NCBI GenBank assembly: GCA_027031325.1
Contig: JALVRI010000524.1
Span: 1-9,698, forward strand
DNA length: 9,698 nucleotides
Direction of reading: 5' to 3'
Source: Desulfobacteraceae bacterium
GTDB taxonomy: Bacteria; Desulfobacterota; Desulfobacteria; Desulfobacterales; Desulfosarcinaceae
In this document: piece after piece, positions 1-6,390 of the stretch
Position numbering within the stretch: position 1 is the first letter of the stretch
Layout: every line of letters begins with the position of its first letter
Program-made: the position numbers and the translations under genes
Notes under the pieces: generated by a model
What the model saw: only the letters and a program-made list of their open reading frames with translations
Databases searched by the model: none
Told to the model about the DNA's origin: nothing

Positions 1-1651
1 CCTGCTGCGGTTCAATTTGCAACTTGGCGCATACCTCTTTGAAGTATGGCGGCGTAAGGCCGCTTTCCAGGTACAGGCCGACCATGGCGGCCCGCAGTTT
101 TTTCTGGTCGGCTGCCAGGGTGACTTTGTGGCTGCCGGCGCGGATAAGCTCGTCTTCCTGGACAACTGCGCCGGATTTTACCATCTTGTTCAATACCAGG
201 GTAAAGAGCCGCTGGCCGATGTTGTCGGGCAGTTTCGATTTCAACTCTTCTTTGGGCATGCCGGCCCGCAAGGGGTGACGCCGGTGATAGGCGGACAGGT
301 TATCAAGGATCATGTTTTCCAACCTGGCGACGGTTGAACTGTGGACATAGCGCCTTGATTCCCGGTCCAGGAGCAGGATTTTCTTTTTGCTCAGAAGACC
401 GGACAGTATCTGGTCGAGGATTTTGGGCCGCAGGTTTGTCATTATCCTCAGTTGGGACAGGTTGCAGCCTTTCCAGCCGGACGATTCAACGTGGACTTCC
501 ACAAGTTCTGTGCCGGCATTGGCTTTGAGGCGGCGGAAGTGGTCAATCACTTCGGGCCTGAAACGCTTGTGTTTCGGTGGTACCGGGTTCAGGATGCGGC
601 CGCCGCCGATGGTCCTGACCGGTGAATAACTGCGGATCACGAAACGGTCGTCCCTGACCAGGACCACCGGTTTTTCGAGTCTGATCTGGGCGAAAGTTTT
701 CTGCCCCGGCGGGAGTTCTTCGTTTTCGAGCAGGATCAGATTGCCGAGCACCTCGCTGGTTCCGCTGTGGAACCTGATGCGGGTCCTGTTTTTGATGGCT
801 TTGGAATTGGAAGCAAGCAATACCAACTCCACGTCGACCATATAAGTTGGTATAAGGGACCCTGGAGAGGCCACCACCTGGCCCCGGTTTACCTCGGACT
901 TGTCCAGCCCCTGGAGGTTGATGGCCGTGCGCATACCGGCGGATGCCTCTTCCACACTGCGTCCGTGAACCTGAAGCCCGCGGACCTTGGAAACTGTCTC
1001 GGCGGGATAGATCTGGACGGTTTCACCGACTTTCACCTTGCCCGATGCCAGAGTGCCGGTGATCACGGTCCCAAACCCGCGCATTGTAAAGACGCGGTCG
1101 ACCGGCAGTCGAAAAAGACCTGCCGAACTGCGTTCCGGGACCTTGGCGCAGAGCCGGTCGAGCTCCTTTTTGAAACGCTCGAGTCCCGCGCCGGTAACTG
1201 ATGAGACGGGGATTAGGGGAGCACCTTCGAGAAAGCTGCCCTGCACGAATTGATCGATGTCGTCTTTGACCAGTTCGAGCCACTCTTCATCCACCAAGTC
1301 GATTTTGGTCAATACGACCAGGCCGTGGCGGATATCCAAAAGAGAGCAAATTTCCATGTGTTCACGGGTCTGGGGCATGACGCCTTCGTCGGCGGCAATG
1401 ATCATGGCTACCATGTCTATTCCGGTTGCACCGGCCACCATGTTCTTGACAAATTTTTCATGCCCGGGAACATCCACGATTCCAAGATGTTGACCGCTGG
1501 GTAAGGTCAGATCTGCAAAACCCAGCTCTATGGTTATTCCACGTTTTTGCTCTTCTTTAAGGCGGTCGGTGTTTACGCCGGTCAAGGCCTTGATGAGGCT
1601 GGTCTTGCCGTGATCTATATGTCCTGCCGTGCCAAGTATGATCGGTTTCAA
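1..1651 (-). CDS. selB: Selenocysteine-specific translation elongation factor SelB (3' end outside window)
   Basis: SelB is the cytoplasmic GTPase that carries Sec-tRNA(Sec) to the ribosome at UGA codons followed by a SECIS hairpin. Reading the minus strand from 1651 gives 550 uninterrupted codons. Visible motifs are the G1 loop GHIDHGKT (residues 10-17), the effector region RGITIELGF, the G3 motif DVPGHEKF and the G4 motif TKID. EF-Tu-like domains 2 and 3 follow, including a GFGTVITGTL stretch, then a region matching the winged-helix SelB C-terminus from about residue 390. Family members are usually about 610-640 residues, so roughly the last 60-90, including the final winged helix that contacts the SECIS, lie beyond the left edge. 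The start is TTG: an in-frame TAG lies eight codons upstream with no ATG or GTG between, and GAGG lies about 10 nt before the TTG. It follows a small membrane protein gene by 18 nt, so the two are probably co-transcribed. No selenoprotein gene or tRNA-Sec is visible nearby. The identity is secure. Confidence 0.96.
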   Translation of the reverse strand, partial: MKPIILGTAGHIDHGKTSLIKALTGVNTDRLKEEQKRGITIELGFADLTLPSGQHLGIVDVPGHEKFVKNMVAGATGIDMVAMIIAADEGVMPQTREHMEICSLLDIRHGLVVLTKIDLVDEEWLELVKDDIDQFVQGSFLEGAPLIPVSSVTGAGLERFKKELDRLCAKVPERSSAGLFRLPVDRVFTMRGFGTVITGTLASGKVKVGETVQIYPAETVSKVRGLQVHGRSVEEASAGMRTAINLQGLDKSEVNRGQVVASPGSLIPTYMVDVELVLLASNSKAIKNRTRIRFHSGTSEVLGNLILLENEELPPGQKTFAQIRLEKPVVLVRDDRFVIRSYSPVRTIGGGRILNPVPPKHKRFRPEVIDHFRRLKANAGTELVEVHVESSGWKGCNLSQLRIMTNLRPKILDQILSGLLSKKKILLLDRESRRYVHSSTVARLENMILDNLSAYHRRHPLRAGMPKEELKSKLPDNIGQRLFTLVLNKMVKSGAVVQEDELIRAGSHKVTLAADQKKLRAAMVGLYLESGLTPPYFKEVCAKLQIEPQQ

Positions 1652-1669
1652 TTGCCTGCAACCTCGGGT

Positions 1670-1840
1670 CTATTTTTTTCGCTGTCGTAAAAATTCAGCC
1701 AGATATGCCAATCCCACAAGGATTATCGCCAGTCCTGCCACGTAGGCCAGCTGTAAGCCGGGATGGAAAACGCGGGTCAAAACGACTGCAAAGACGACCG
1801 CCAATACGGCGCGGATAATGAAAACCTGGAAATCAGTCAC
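1670..1840 (-). CDS. Small two-helix inner-membrane protein, unknown function, upstream of selB
   Basis: The frame encodes 56 residues starting at GTG (MTDFQVFIIRAVLAVV...) and ending in the basic tail FLRQRKK. Two hydrophobic stretches, about residues 6-22 and 31-47, are separated by a short polar turn (TRVFHPGLQ), which predicts a helical hairpin with the basic C-terminus in the cytoplasm. An in-frame TGA lies nine codons upstream with no ATG or TTG between, so GTG is the only credible start; the ribosome binding site is weak (GGGA about 9 nt upstream). The stop is 18 nt before selB, in the same orientation, which suggests one transcript. I do not recognise the family. The hydrophobic pattern, basic tail and tight spacing argue for a real gene, but one this small could be fortuitous. 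Confidence 0.6.
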   Translation of the reverse strand: MTDFQVFIIRAVLAVVFAVVLTRVFHPGLQLAYVAGLAIILVGLAYLAEFLRQRKK

Positions 1841-2132
1841 CTGTCTATTCCCATTTGGACCTGCGGCTCATACAAACAATTCGATAATTCAATTATATTA
1901 CTTTCTTCAGGCAGTTGAAATGCATAACCTGGTTCAACGCTGCCAGACACTATACCAGAAGCCTGAAATAATCAATAGGATCACATTGCCCGGCGGCAAG
2001 GTGTCAATCCGGATGGGCAAAAGAGGGAATTGAAGACAGGTTCCGGAGTTGATCGGATGGGAGGCATGTGAATTTGAGGCAGAATTTGCTTGCAATCGCT
2101 ATCGGGTATTGGTAACTAAAAAAATTTCATAT
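1841..2132. other. Intergenic region between the divergent selB unit and the tRNA genes
   Basis: No credible gene was found on either strand. The left part is AT-rich and carries the candidate selB-unit promoter. A promoter for tRNA-His must lie near the right end; the best I see is TTGCAA at about 2089 with a poor TAACTA -10 some 17 nt downstream, too weak to list separately. The plus-strand reading frames here are short, have no good ribosome binding site and run into the tRNA. Confidence 0.5.
1892..1920 (-). promoter_or_regulatory. Possible sigma-70 promoter for the small membrane protein-selB unit
   Basis: On the minus strand a perfect TATAAT (1892-1897) lies 17 nt downstream of a weak -35, TTTCAA (1915-1920, 3 of 6 matches). 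It would start transcription near 1885, about 45 nt upstream of the GTG at 1840. The surrounding DNA is AT-rich, so the -10 match could be chance. Confidence 0.35.
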
Positions 2133-2209
2133 GGTGGGTGTAGCTCAGTTGGTAGAGCACTTGGTTGTGGCCCAAGTGGTCGTGGGTTCAAGTCCCATCA
2201 CTCACCCCA
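2133..2209 (+). tRNA. tRNA-His (anticodon GTG)
   Basis: The gene folds as a full cloverleaf. The acceptor GTGGGTG pairs with CACTCAC (one G-U). The D arm contains GCTCAGTTGGTAGAGC. The anticodon stem CTTGG/CCAAG encloses the loop TTGTGGC, giving anticodon GTG. The T arm is GTGGG-TTCAAGT-CCCAT. The extra 5' G at 2133 opposite discriminator C at 2206 is the histidine identity element. CCA is encoded at 2207-2209. It is the first of three plus-strand tRNA genes. Confidence 0.97.
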
Positions 2210-2222
2210 CAGCATGAGAGCG

Positions 2223-2260
2223 GACCATTGCAGCAGCTCGCTGCTGCAATGGTCTTTTTT
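2223..2260 (+). terminator. Intrinsic terminator-like hairpin between tRNA-His and tRNA-Arg
   Basis: A perfect 14-bp stem (2223-2236 with 2241-2254, outer bases GACCATTG, inner bases GCAGCAG) closes a CTCG tetraloop and is followed directly by six T residues (2255-2260). This is a textbook rho-independent terminator for plus-strand transcription from tRNA-His. The minus strand has no T run, so it is unidirectional. It ends only 6 nt before tRNA-Arg, which leaves no room for a separate promoter downstream of it. Confidence 0.85.
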
Positions 2261-2266
2261 CGATTT

Positions 2267-2343
2267 GCGCCCGTAGCTCAGCCGGATAGAGCGCCGGACT
2301 TCGAATCCGTAGGCCGCAGGTTCGAATCCTGCCGGGCGCGCCA
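2267..2343 (+). tRNA. tRNA-Arg (anticodon TCG)
   Basis: The acceptor GCGCCCG pairs perfectly with CGGGCGC. The D arm includes GCTCAGCCGGATAGAGC. The anticodon stem CCGGA/TCCGT encloses the loop CTTCGAA, giving anticodon TCG, which reads CGN arginine codons. The T arm is GCAGG-TTCGAAT-CCTGC. The discriminator is G2340 and CCA is encoded at 2341-2343. It begins 6 nt after the T run of the preceding hairpin. Confidence 0.97.
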
Positions 2344-2544
2344 TTATGTCATACCAGGCCTGCTCCAAGGGCGCCGGGCTGCATTGTCACAGCCTTGATG
2401 AAGATATTGGTGGAAGAAGAACTGATTTGCGATTGTATCGTAATCTGAAATCCTTGCAGAGCAAAAGCGGTAATTTGTTGAAGCCGAGGGCGGACCGGAG
2501 GCTCAACTTTGAAAAGGTATTTGAAGGTTCAGCTTAAAATTGGA

Positions 2545-2572
2545 TTGACAGGTGCGAGCGGCTTTGTTAATT
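2545..2572 (+). promoter_or_regulatory. Probable sigma-70 promoter of tRNA-Ala
   Basis: A perfect -35 TTGACA (2545-2550) is followed after 16 nt by TTAATT (2567-2572, 3 of 6), or after 17 nt by TAATTG. Either would start transcription about 7-10 nt before the mature tRNA-Ala at 2587, a typical short tRNA leader. The rest of the 243-nt spacer after tRNA-Arg (2344-2586) shows no gene and no clear terminator. Confidence 0.55.
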
Positions 2573-2586
2573 GAAGCCTTCGTTAC

Positions 2587-2662
2587 GGGGCTGTAGCTCA
2601 GCTGGGAGAGCGCATGACTGGCAGTCATGAGGTCACGGGTTCAAATCCCGTCAGCTCCACCA
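2587..2662 (+). tRNA. tRNA-Ala (anticodon GGC)
   Basis: The acceptor GGGGCTG pairs with CAGCTCC (one G-U). The D arm is GCTCAGCTGGGAGAGC. The anticodon stem CATGA/TCATG encloses the loop CTGGCAG, giving anticodon GGC. The T arm is ACGGG-TTCAAAT-CCCGT. The discriminator is A and CCA is encoded at 2660-2662. It is followed 11 nt later by a terminator hairpin. Confidence 0.97.
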
Positions 2663-2673
2663 AGGATACTGAT

Positions 2674-2702
2674 AAAAGGCAGGCCGCAAGGCCTGCCTTT
2701 TA
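2674..2702. terminator. Bidirectional intrinsic terminator between tRNA-Ala and cobT
   Basis: A perfect 12-bp stem (2674-2685 with 2690-2701) encloses a GCAA tetraloop. The GC-rich core GGCAGGCC is flanked by AAAA on the left and TTTT on the right, so both strands end in a short U tract. Lying between convergent tRNA-Ala (plus) and cobT (minus, stop at 2724), it can terminate both. Confidence 0.85.
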
Positions 2703-2723
2703 TTGTCCCGGGATCGCTGGAAA

Positions 2724-3803
2724 TCACTCCTTGTCCGCTACACCGGCTTCGGCGAAGGTCATTACCTGGCGGAACATTTTTACCGCTGCCTCAACCACTG
2801 ACATGGCCAAGGCGGCCCCGGTTCCCTCGCCAAGACGCATGCCCAGGCGCAGTATCGGTTCCAGTTTTAAAAATTTCAGCATGTTTTCATGTCCGGCCTC
2901 GGCAGAGCAGTGTCCTGCGAACATGTACTGGACGGCGTGCGGGCATAGACCGGCGGCGATCAGGGCGCCGGCTGTCGAGATAAAACCATCCACCACCACC
3001 GGCCGCCGGTGGTAGGCGGCGGCCAGGATACTGCCGGCAATGGCTCCTATCTCGAACCCGCCTACCTTGGACAGGACATCCAGAGCGTCGTCGCCGTCGG
3101 GCTTGTTCAGTTCCAGCGCTTGCCGGACGGCTGCCTTCTTGCGCTCCAGGCCCTTGTCATCCACTCCGGTCCCACGGCCGACCATCTGATCCACCCCCAT
3201 GCCGGTAACAGCGGCACCGATAGCCGCTGAGGCCGTGGTATTGCCGATTCCCATGTCGCCTGTTCCCAGCAATTGGAGGCCGGAACCAAAGAGACGCGAG
3301 GCATGTTGGAATCCGATCATGATCGTTTTTTGGGCATCTTCAAGACTCATGGCCGGCCCCTGGGTGATATCGGCGGTCCCTTTTCCGACCTTGCTGAGCA
3401 AAAGGCGTTCGGCATTGGGTAGACCGGATGGATCGATATCGGCCACAGCCCCCATGTCGGCGACCCATACCTGGGCCCCCACATGCCCGGCGATTGCATT
3501 GATGCCTGCTCCCCCGGCCAGAAAGGTCTGGATCATGGCCCCGGTCACTTCCTGGGGGTAGGCACTTACTCCCCGGGTTACCACGCCATGGTCGCCGGCC
3601 ATGATCAGGACGGCTTTGCTTTTGACCTCCGGCTCAAGGGTTTGGAGGATGCCGCAAAGCCGCTCCGATATATCGTGAAGCATGCCCAGCGCCCGCGTGG
3701 GCATGACGAGCTGGGCTGTACGTTCCCTGGCAGTTTCAACCCATGCTTCGTCGATCGGCTCTATTCCTTTTACGACCTGATCCAAAGAGACGATGTCATC
3801 CAT
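2724..3803 (-). CDS. cobT: Nicotinate-nucleotide--dimethylbenzimidazole phosphoribosyltransferase CobT
   Basis: CobT transfers phosphoribose from nicotinate mononucleotide to 5,6-dimethylbenzimidazole or another lower-ligand base, giving alpha-ribazole phosphate for the nucleotide loop of cobalamin. The 359 residues match the usual family length. Family blocks in order are GDHGVVTRGVSAYPQEVT (from residue 70), GDMGIGNTTASAA (182-194), the glycine-rich GGFEIGAIAGS (248-258), VVVDGFISTAGAL (269-281), GHCSAEAGH (297-305) and LRLGMRLGEGTGAALAM (319-334). Glu326 in GEGTGA corresponds to the proposed catalytic glutamate near residue 317 of the Salmonella enzyme. The ATG is preceded by AAGAGGAG at good spacing. 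The gene stands alone between a cobalamin riboswitch with terminator and a bidirectional terminator, so it should be monocistronic and switched off when cobalamin is plentiful. An Asp183 sits in GDMGIGN where many homologues have Glu. Confidence 0.96.
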   Translation of the reverse strand: MDDIVSLDQVVKGIEPIDEAWVETARERTAQLVMPTRALGMLHDISERLCGILQTLEPEVKSKAVLIMAGDHGVVTRGVSAYPQEVTGAMIQTFLAGGAGINAIAGHVGAQVWVADMGAVADIDPSGLPNAERLLLSKVGKGTADITQGPAMSLEDAQKTIMIGFQHASRLFGSGLQLLGTGDMGIGNTTASAAIGAAVTGMGVDQMVGRGTGVDDKGLERKKAAVRQALELNKPDGDDALDVLSKVGGFEIGAIAGSILAAAYHRRPVVVDGFISTAGALIAAGLCPHAVQYMFAGHCSAEAGHENMLKFLKLEPILRLGMRLGEGTGAALAMSVVEAAVKMFRQVMTFAEAGVADKE

Positions 3804-3837
3804 TAGATTTCTCCTCTTCTAAGTTGGGGGACCAAAT

Positions 3838-3883
3838 AAAAAAGCCCGGGTCACCGAAGCAAAGTGTTCGGGACCGGGGCTTT
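3838..3883 (-). terminator. Riboswitch expression-platform terminator upstream of cobT
   Basis: In the minus-strand RNA, AAAGCCC (3883-3877) pairs with GGGCTTT (3847-3841). The helix continues through GGTC/GACC-type and CCGAA/TTCGG pairs around a short loop, and a U6 tract at 3843-3838 follows. It lies between the cobalamin aptamer and cobT, 35 nt before the start codon, so cobalamin-controlled premature termination is the likely regulatory output. Confidence 0.85.
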
Positions 3884-3908
3884 ACCATCACCGCCTAGCC
3901 GTTCACAT

Positions 3909-4084
3909 ACTTTCCGGCAGGTCTTCTGACTCGTGAATCAACCTACCACCCGCGCCTTCCCATCCGTTGACACGGACAGTGGCTCCGGCCTTCAGCCGGC
4001 CGGCGGGTTTCGTCCTCACTCACAGCGGCGGGTCCGTTCCGGATTTGCACCGGATTCCCTTTTAACCCCTATGGACCGGAAAGT
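3909..4084 (-). promoter_or_regulatory. Cobalamin (B12) riboswitch controlling cobT
   Basis: The minus-strand RNA carries the hallmarks of the cobalamin aptamer. P1 forms between ACTTTCC (4084-4078) and GGAAAGT (3915-3909). The conserved GGTGCAAATCC lies at 4051-4041, the core GCCACTGT at 3983-3976, and the B12 box AGTCAGAAGACCTGCC at 3931-3916. Order and spacing fit the roughly 175-200 nt class that binds adenosylcobalamin or a related form. It sits in the cobT leader, followed by an intrinsic terminator, so ligand binding most likely stops transcription before cobT. Confidence 0.95.
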
Positions 4085-4135
4085 CATCTTTGAAAGCCGC
4101 CATTGAGGCAAGCCTGCCCCCAGACAGCCGTTAAC

Positions 4136-4165
4136 CCGATAATTTATTCCGGGCCGGACTGTCAA
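4136..4165 (-). promoter_or_regulatory. Probable sigma-70 promoter of the riboswitch-cobT unit
   Basis: On the minus strand a perfect -35 TTGACA (4165-4160) is followed after 18 nt by TATCGG (4141-4136, 3 of 6). This would start the transcript near 4128, about 45 nt before the P1 helix of the riboswitch. The strong -35 and the position support it; the poor -10 keeps confidence moderate. Confidence 0.5.
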
Positions 4166-4337
4166 GTATTTTTCACCCGGATTATGCACTTCGAATGCCT
4201 GAAAAGCGGTTCTTTGCAATTTTCTTTCAAATAATCATTGGTTTGGGAAGGATTTTATGGTAGAAGATCAAGTTTTAGGTGAACGACCATATCCATGTTG
4301 GCTTAAACCTAGTCGTAATATCAAAGGAGGATATCAC

Positions 4338-4436
4338 ATGGGCAAAGGAGACCGCCGCACCAAGAGGGGAAAAATCTGGCGTGGTACCCATGGCAATTGC
4401 CGTCCCAAAAAGAAAAAGGCCAAGGCCGATAAATAA
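4338..4436 (+). CDS. Small ribosomal subunit protein bTHX (30S ribosomal protein Thx)
   Basis: The 32-residue protein begins MGKGDRRTKRGKIWRGTHGN and ends in the Lys-rich tail RPKKKKAKADK. This matches the bTHX family (pattern MGKGD-x-x-T-x-RGKI-x-x-G-x-x-G-x-x-RPKKKK), a very basic peptide that sits in a cavity of the 30S head and stabilises the RNA. AAGGAGG lies 7 nt before the ATG, a near-ideal ribosome binding site, and an intrinsic terminator follows within 10 nt of the stop, so this is a self-contained transcription unit. It is easily missed because of its size. The same frame stays open upstream to an ATG at 4257, which would give 59 residues, but the family start and the binding site favour 4338. 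Confidence 0.92.
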   Translation: MGKGDRRTKRGKIWRGTHGNCRPKKKKAKADK

Positions 4437-4445
4437 GACCCTTTC

Positions 4446-4484
4446 AGCCGGTCTCCGGGTTTATGGGGGACCGGCCGGCTTTTT
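4446..4484 (+). terminator. Intrinsic terminator of the bTHX gene
   Basis: AGCCGGTCTCC on the left pairs with the complementary GGGGACCGG-CCGGCT region on the right (alternative registers because CCGG is repeated), followed by TTTTT at 4480-4484. It begins 9 nt after the bTHX stop codon. Confidence 0.8.
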
Positions 4485-4570
4485 GCAAGTATCCACGCAA
4501 GTTTCCAGCCTGCAAACAGCCGCTTGGACCGGCCCATAGAAAGCAACCTGAAAGCAGTTCCCATTATCCC

Positions 4571-6247
4571 ATGCCGATCAAAATGCTTGGCAAAAGTCTG
4601 CCGCCCGGGTCCGGCATTTTAGAATTGCTGTTGCGGGTAGCAAGCCACCTAGCCTGTGCCGCAGCCGTATCGCTGGCGCTGCTGCTTCCGGCCTGGATAT
4701 TCCATTTTTTTTCCTCTGTCCGTCTTACCTGGTTCAGTAGCAAGTACTTCTGGATTTTTTTCAGTTTCGGAATCGTACTGGCAGCCTGTCGTAGTTTCAA
4801 GGTCATCCTGGCCACATTGGCTCTGCTGGGGCTGTTGGAAATAACCCAATTCGGAAGCCTGGCTTACCAGGGTGATTTCATCAACCCATATACCATAGGA
4901 CAGATGTTTATCGAAATGGCCGATGTCGCCGAAGCCGCCGCTGCCGGTTTCAGTCATCTGTACTGGGTGCCCTTGGTGGTGCTGGTTCCCTACAGCCTCT
5001 TGGCCTTGGTGCTCTGGTTTTTAAGGCGGCGGCTTTTGAAAAGTCGCTGGGCGGCCGTGGGTGTGATTCTGTTCCTGCTTTTCCCGGCCATCCGCATCCA
5101 CACCCATAGCGATCGCAAGGATATCCTGAAATTCTTTCCGGTGGTTACTACGCCTACTTTGGCCAATACCTTGAATTCATATTCTGTCTGGGCGACGGTG
5201 CTTCTGCCCCAATCCCTGACCGACGGCAAGTCGGCCGACTTCAAGCCTTACCGTTTGAAGGAGATCGGCTTGCCGCGATCTGGAATGTCGGTAATCCTGG
5301 TAATGGGGGAGAGTTTTACTTTCCGCCGTATGTCACTTTACGGCTATGAACGGCAAACCACACCGTTTCTGGACAAACTGGCCTCGGAAGGCAAACTGAT
5401 CGCCCAAAAGGGCATCAGTGCGGCCAACGCTACCCGTTCCACCATGCCAATGTTTTACAACCTGCAGTACAATCCGCTCAACAGCGAAGTCTTGAAGGCC
5501 CAGGAGGCGAATCTTTTTCGTCTGGCCAAAAAACACGGGTTCAGGACGATTTACATTTCAGCCCAAAAAGCCAACTGTCTCAACGGTGTTCAGACCAGCT
5601 TCATCGACACCATGATAACCTACGATACGGCTTCTGAAATTTTCGACCGCTTCCATGACGAGGGCCTGTTGCGGCTGCTGAAAAACGTAACTTTCGCCGA
5701 TCGCAATTTCATCGTCTTGCATCAGCGCAATATCCACGCCCCCTACGCCAGGAATTACGCTCACCGTCCCCAGATAGCCAGATTTCCAACCAAGAACCTG
5801 GATTTCAAGACGGCCAACGGCAACGCTTACGACAATGCCGTCCTGTACAACGATTTTCTTTACAGCCAACTGCTGGAATATATTGAATCTAAGTTTGAAC
5901 CTCCGGTATATCTCTTTTTCACTTCAGACCACAGCGAACTTTTCGGGCAGCATGGGTTGTTCGGTCATGACCACCTGGTGTTGGAATCGTACATGGTTCC
6001 AATAATGTTCTACGGTCTGGGCGCTGAAAACTCATTTGTCGAGCGGTTCAAAAAACTAAGGTGGCCCACCCATTACGAGCTTGGAAAACTGATTGCAAAC
6101 AGATTGGGATTCAGGATCGACAATCCCAATGAAAAGCCGGGCTACTTCTATGCAAATGGAGTATCATCCCTGGGAAGAAGCGGCTATCTCTATTGCCGGA
6201 AAAGCGGCGGGCGCCAAGCTCCGGAAGTAATCGAAGTCCATCATTAG
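4571..6247 (+). CDS. Inner-membrane phosphoethanolamine transferase-like protein (EptA/MCR-like sulfatase fold)
   Basis: The 558-residue protein has five likely N-terminal membrane spans (about residues 17-47, 58-74, 77-95, 130-152 and 160-175), then a periplasmic sulfatase/alkaline-phosphatase domain from about residue 238. Zinc-site motifs are visible: MGES with Glu247, a candidate nucleophile Thr288 in NATRSTMP, the LHQRNIHAPY block (His384, His389) resembling LHQ-x-GSHGP-x-Y of EptA/MCR, and TSDHSE with Asp453-His454, then HGLFGHDH. This is the layout of enzymes that move phosphoethanolamine from phosphatidylethanolamine to lipid A or other envelope glycans; the acceptor here cannot be told. 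The periplasmic part has only two cysteines (336 and 542), unlike the disulfide-rich EptA/MCR enzymes. The start is uncertain: 4571 and 4583 both lack a clear ribosome binding site, while an in-frame ATG at 4463 lies inside the bTHX terminator and is unlikely. Confidence 0.82.
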   Translation: MPIKMLGKSLPPGSGILELLLRVASHLACAAAVSLALLLPAWIFHFFSSVRLTWFSSKYFWIFFSFGIVLAACRSFKVILATLALLGLLEITQFGSLAYQGDFINPYTIGQMFIEMADVAEAAAAGFSHLYWVPLVVLVPYSLLALVLWFLRRRLLKSRWAAVGVILFLLFPAIRIHTHSDRKDILKFFPVVTTPTLANTLNSYSVWATVLLPQSLTDGKSADFKPYRLKEIGLPRSGMSVILVMGESFTFRRMSLYGYERQTTPFLDKLASEGKLIAQKGISAANATRSTMPMFYNLQYNPLNSEVLKAQEANLFRLAKKHGFRTIYISAQKANCLNGVQTSFIDTMITYDTASEIFDRFHDEGLLRLLKNVTFADRNFIVLHQRNIHAPYARNYAHRPQIARFPTKNLDFKTANGNAYDNAVLYNDFLYSQLLEYIESKFEPPVYLFFTSDHSELFGQHGLFGHDHLVLESYMVPIMFYGLGAENSFVERFKKLRWPTHYELGKLIANRLGFRIDNPNEKPGYFYANGVSSLGRSGYLYCRKSGGRQAPEVIEVHH

Positions 6248-6320
6248 CAGGCGACTGGAAGAAGGCCTCCAGACAGGCAAGCCGAATTAGATGGGGAGGC
6301 GCAATCCAGGATAAAATAAC

Positions 6321-6379
6321 CCGGCAGCGCGGGTCTATTTTGGGGGCCGGATGGCCGGAAGGGAAAGGCTGCCGGTTTT
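6321..6379. terminator. Possible bidirectional terminator between convergent genes
   Basis: CCGGCAGC (6321-6328) pairs with GCTGCCGG (6368-6375), enclosing about 39 nt that can form an inner CCGG-ATGG-CCGG hairpin. TTTT follows on the plus strand and a T-rich GTTATTTTAT on the minus strand. It lies between the ends of the EptA-like gene (plus) and the zinc-ribbon gene (minus). The large loop and short T tracts make it a weak call. Confidence 0.4.
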
Positions 6380-6390
6380 AATCCAGGACC

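Noticed and set aside
2049..2537. Plus-strand open frames running through the tRNA genes
   Set aside because: They overlap complete tRNA cloverleaves, lack ribosome binding sites and encode no recognisable motif.
4463..4570. Upstream in-frame start at 4463 for the EptA-like gene, adding 36 residues
   Set aside because: The ATG lies in the loop of the bTHX terminator and the added residues are basic and polar, unlike the membrane-proximal N-terminus of the family. Starts at 4571 or 4583 fit better.
6303..6388. A 9-bp direct repeat AATCCAGGA (6303-6311 and 6380-6388) flanking an inverted repeat, resembling a tiny mobile element with a target duplication
   Set aside because: Repeats of this length at this distance are expected by chance a few times in a window of this size, and the interior is better explained as a terminator between convergent genes.
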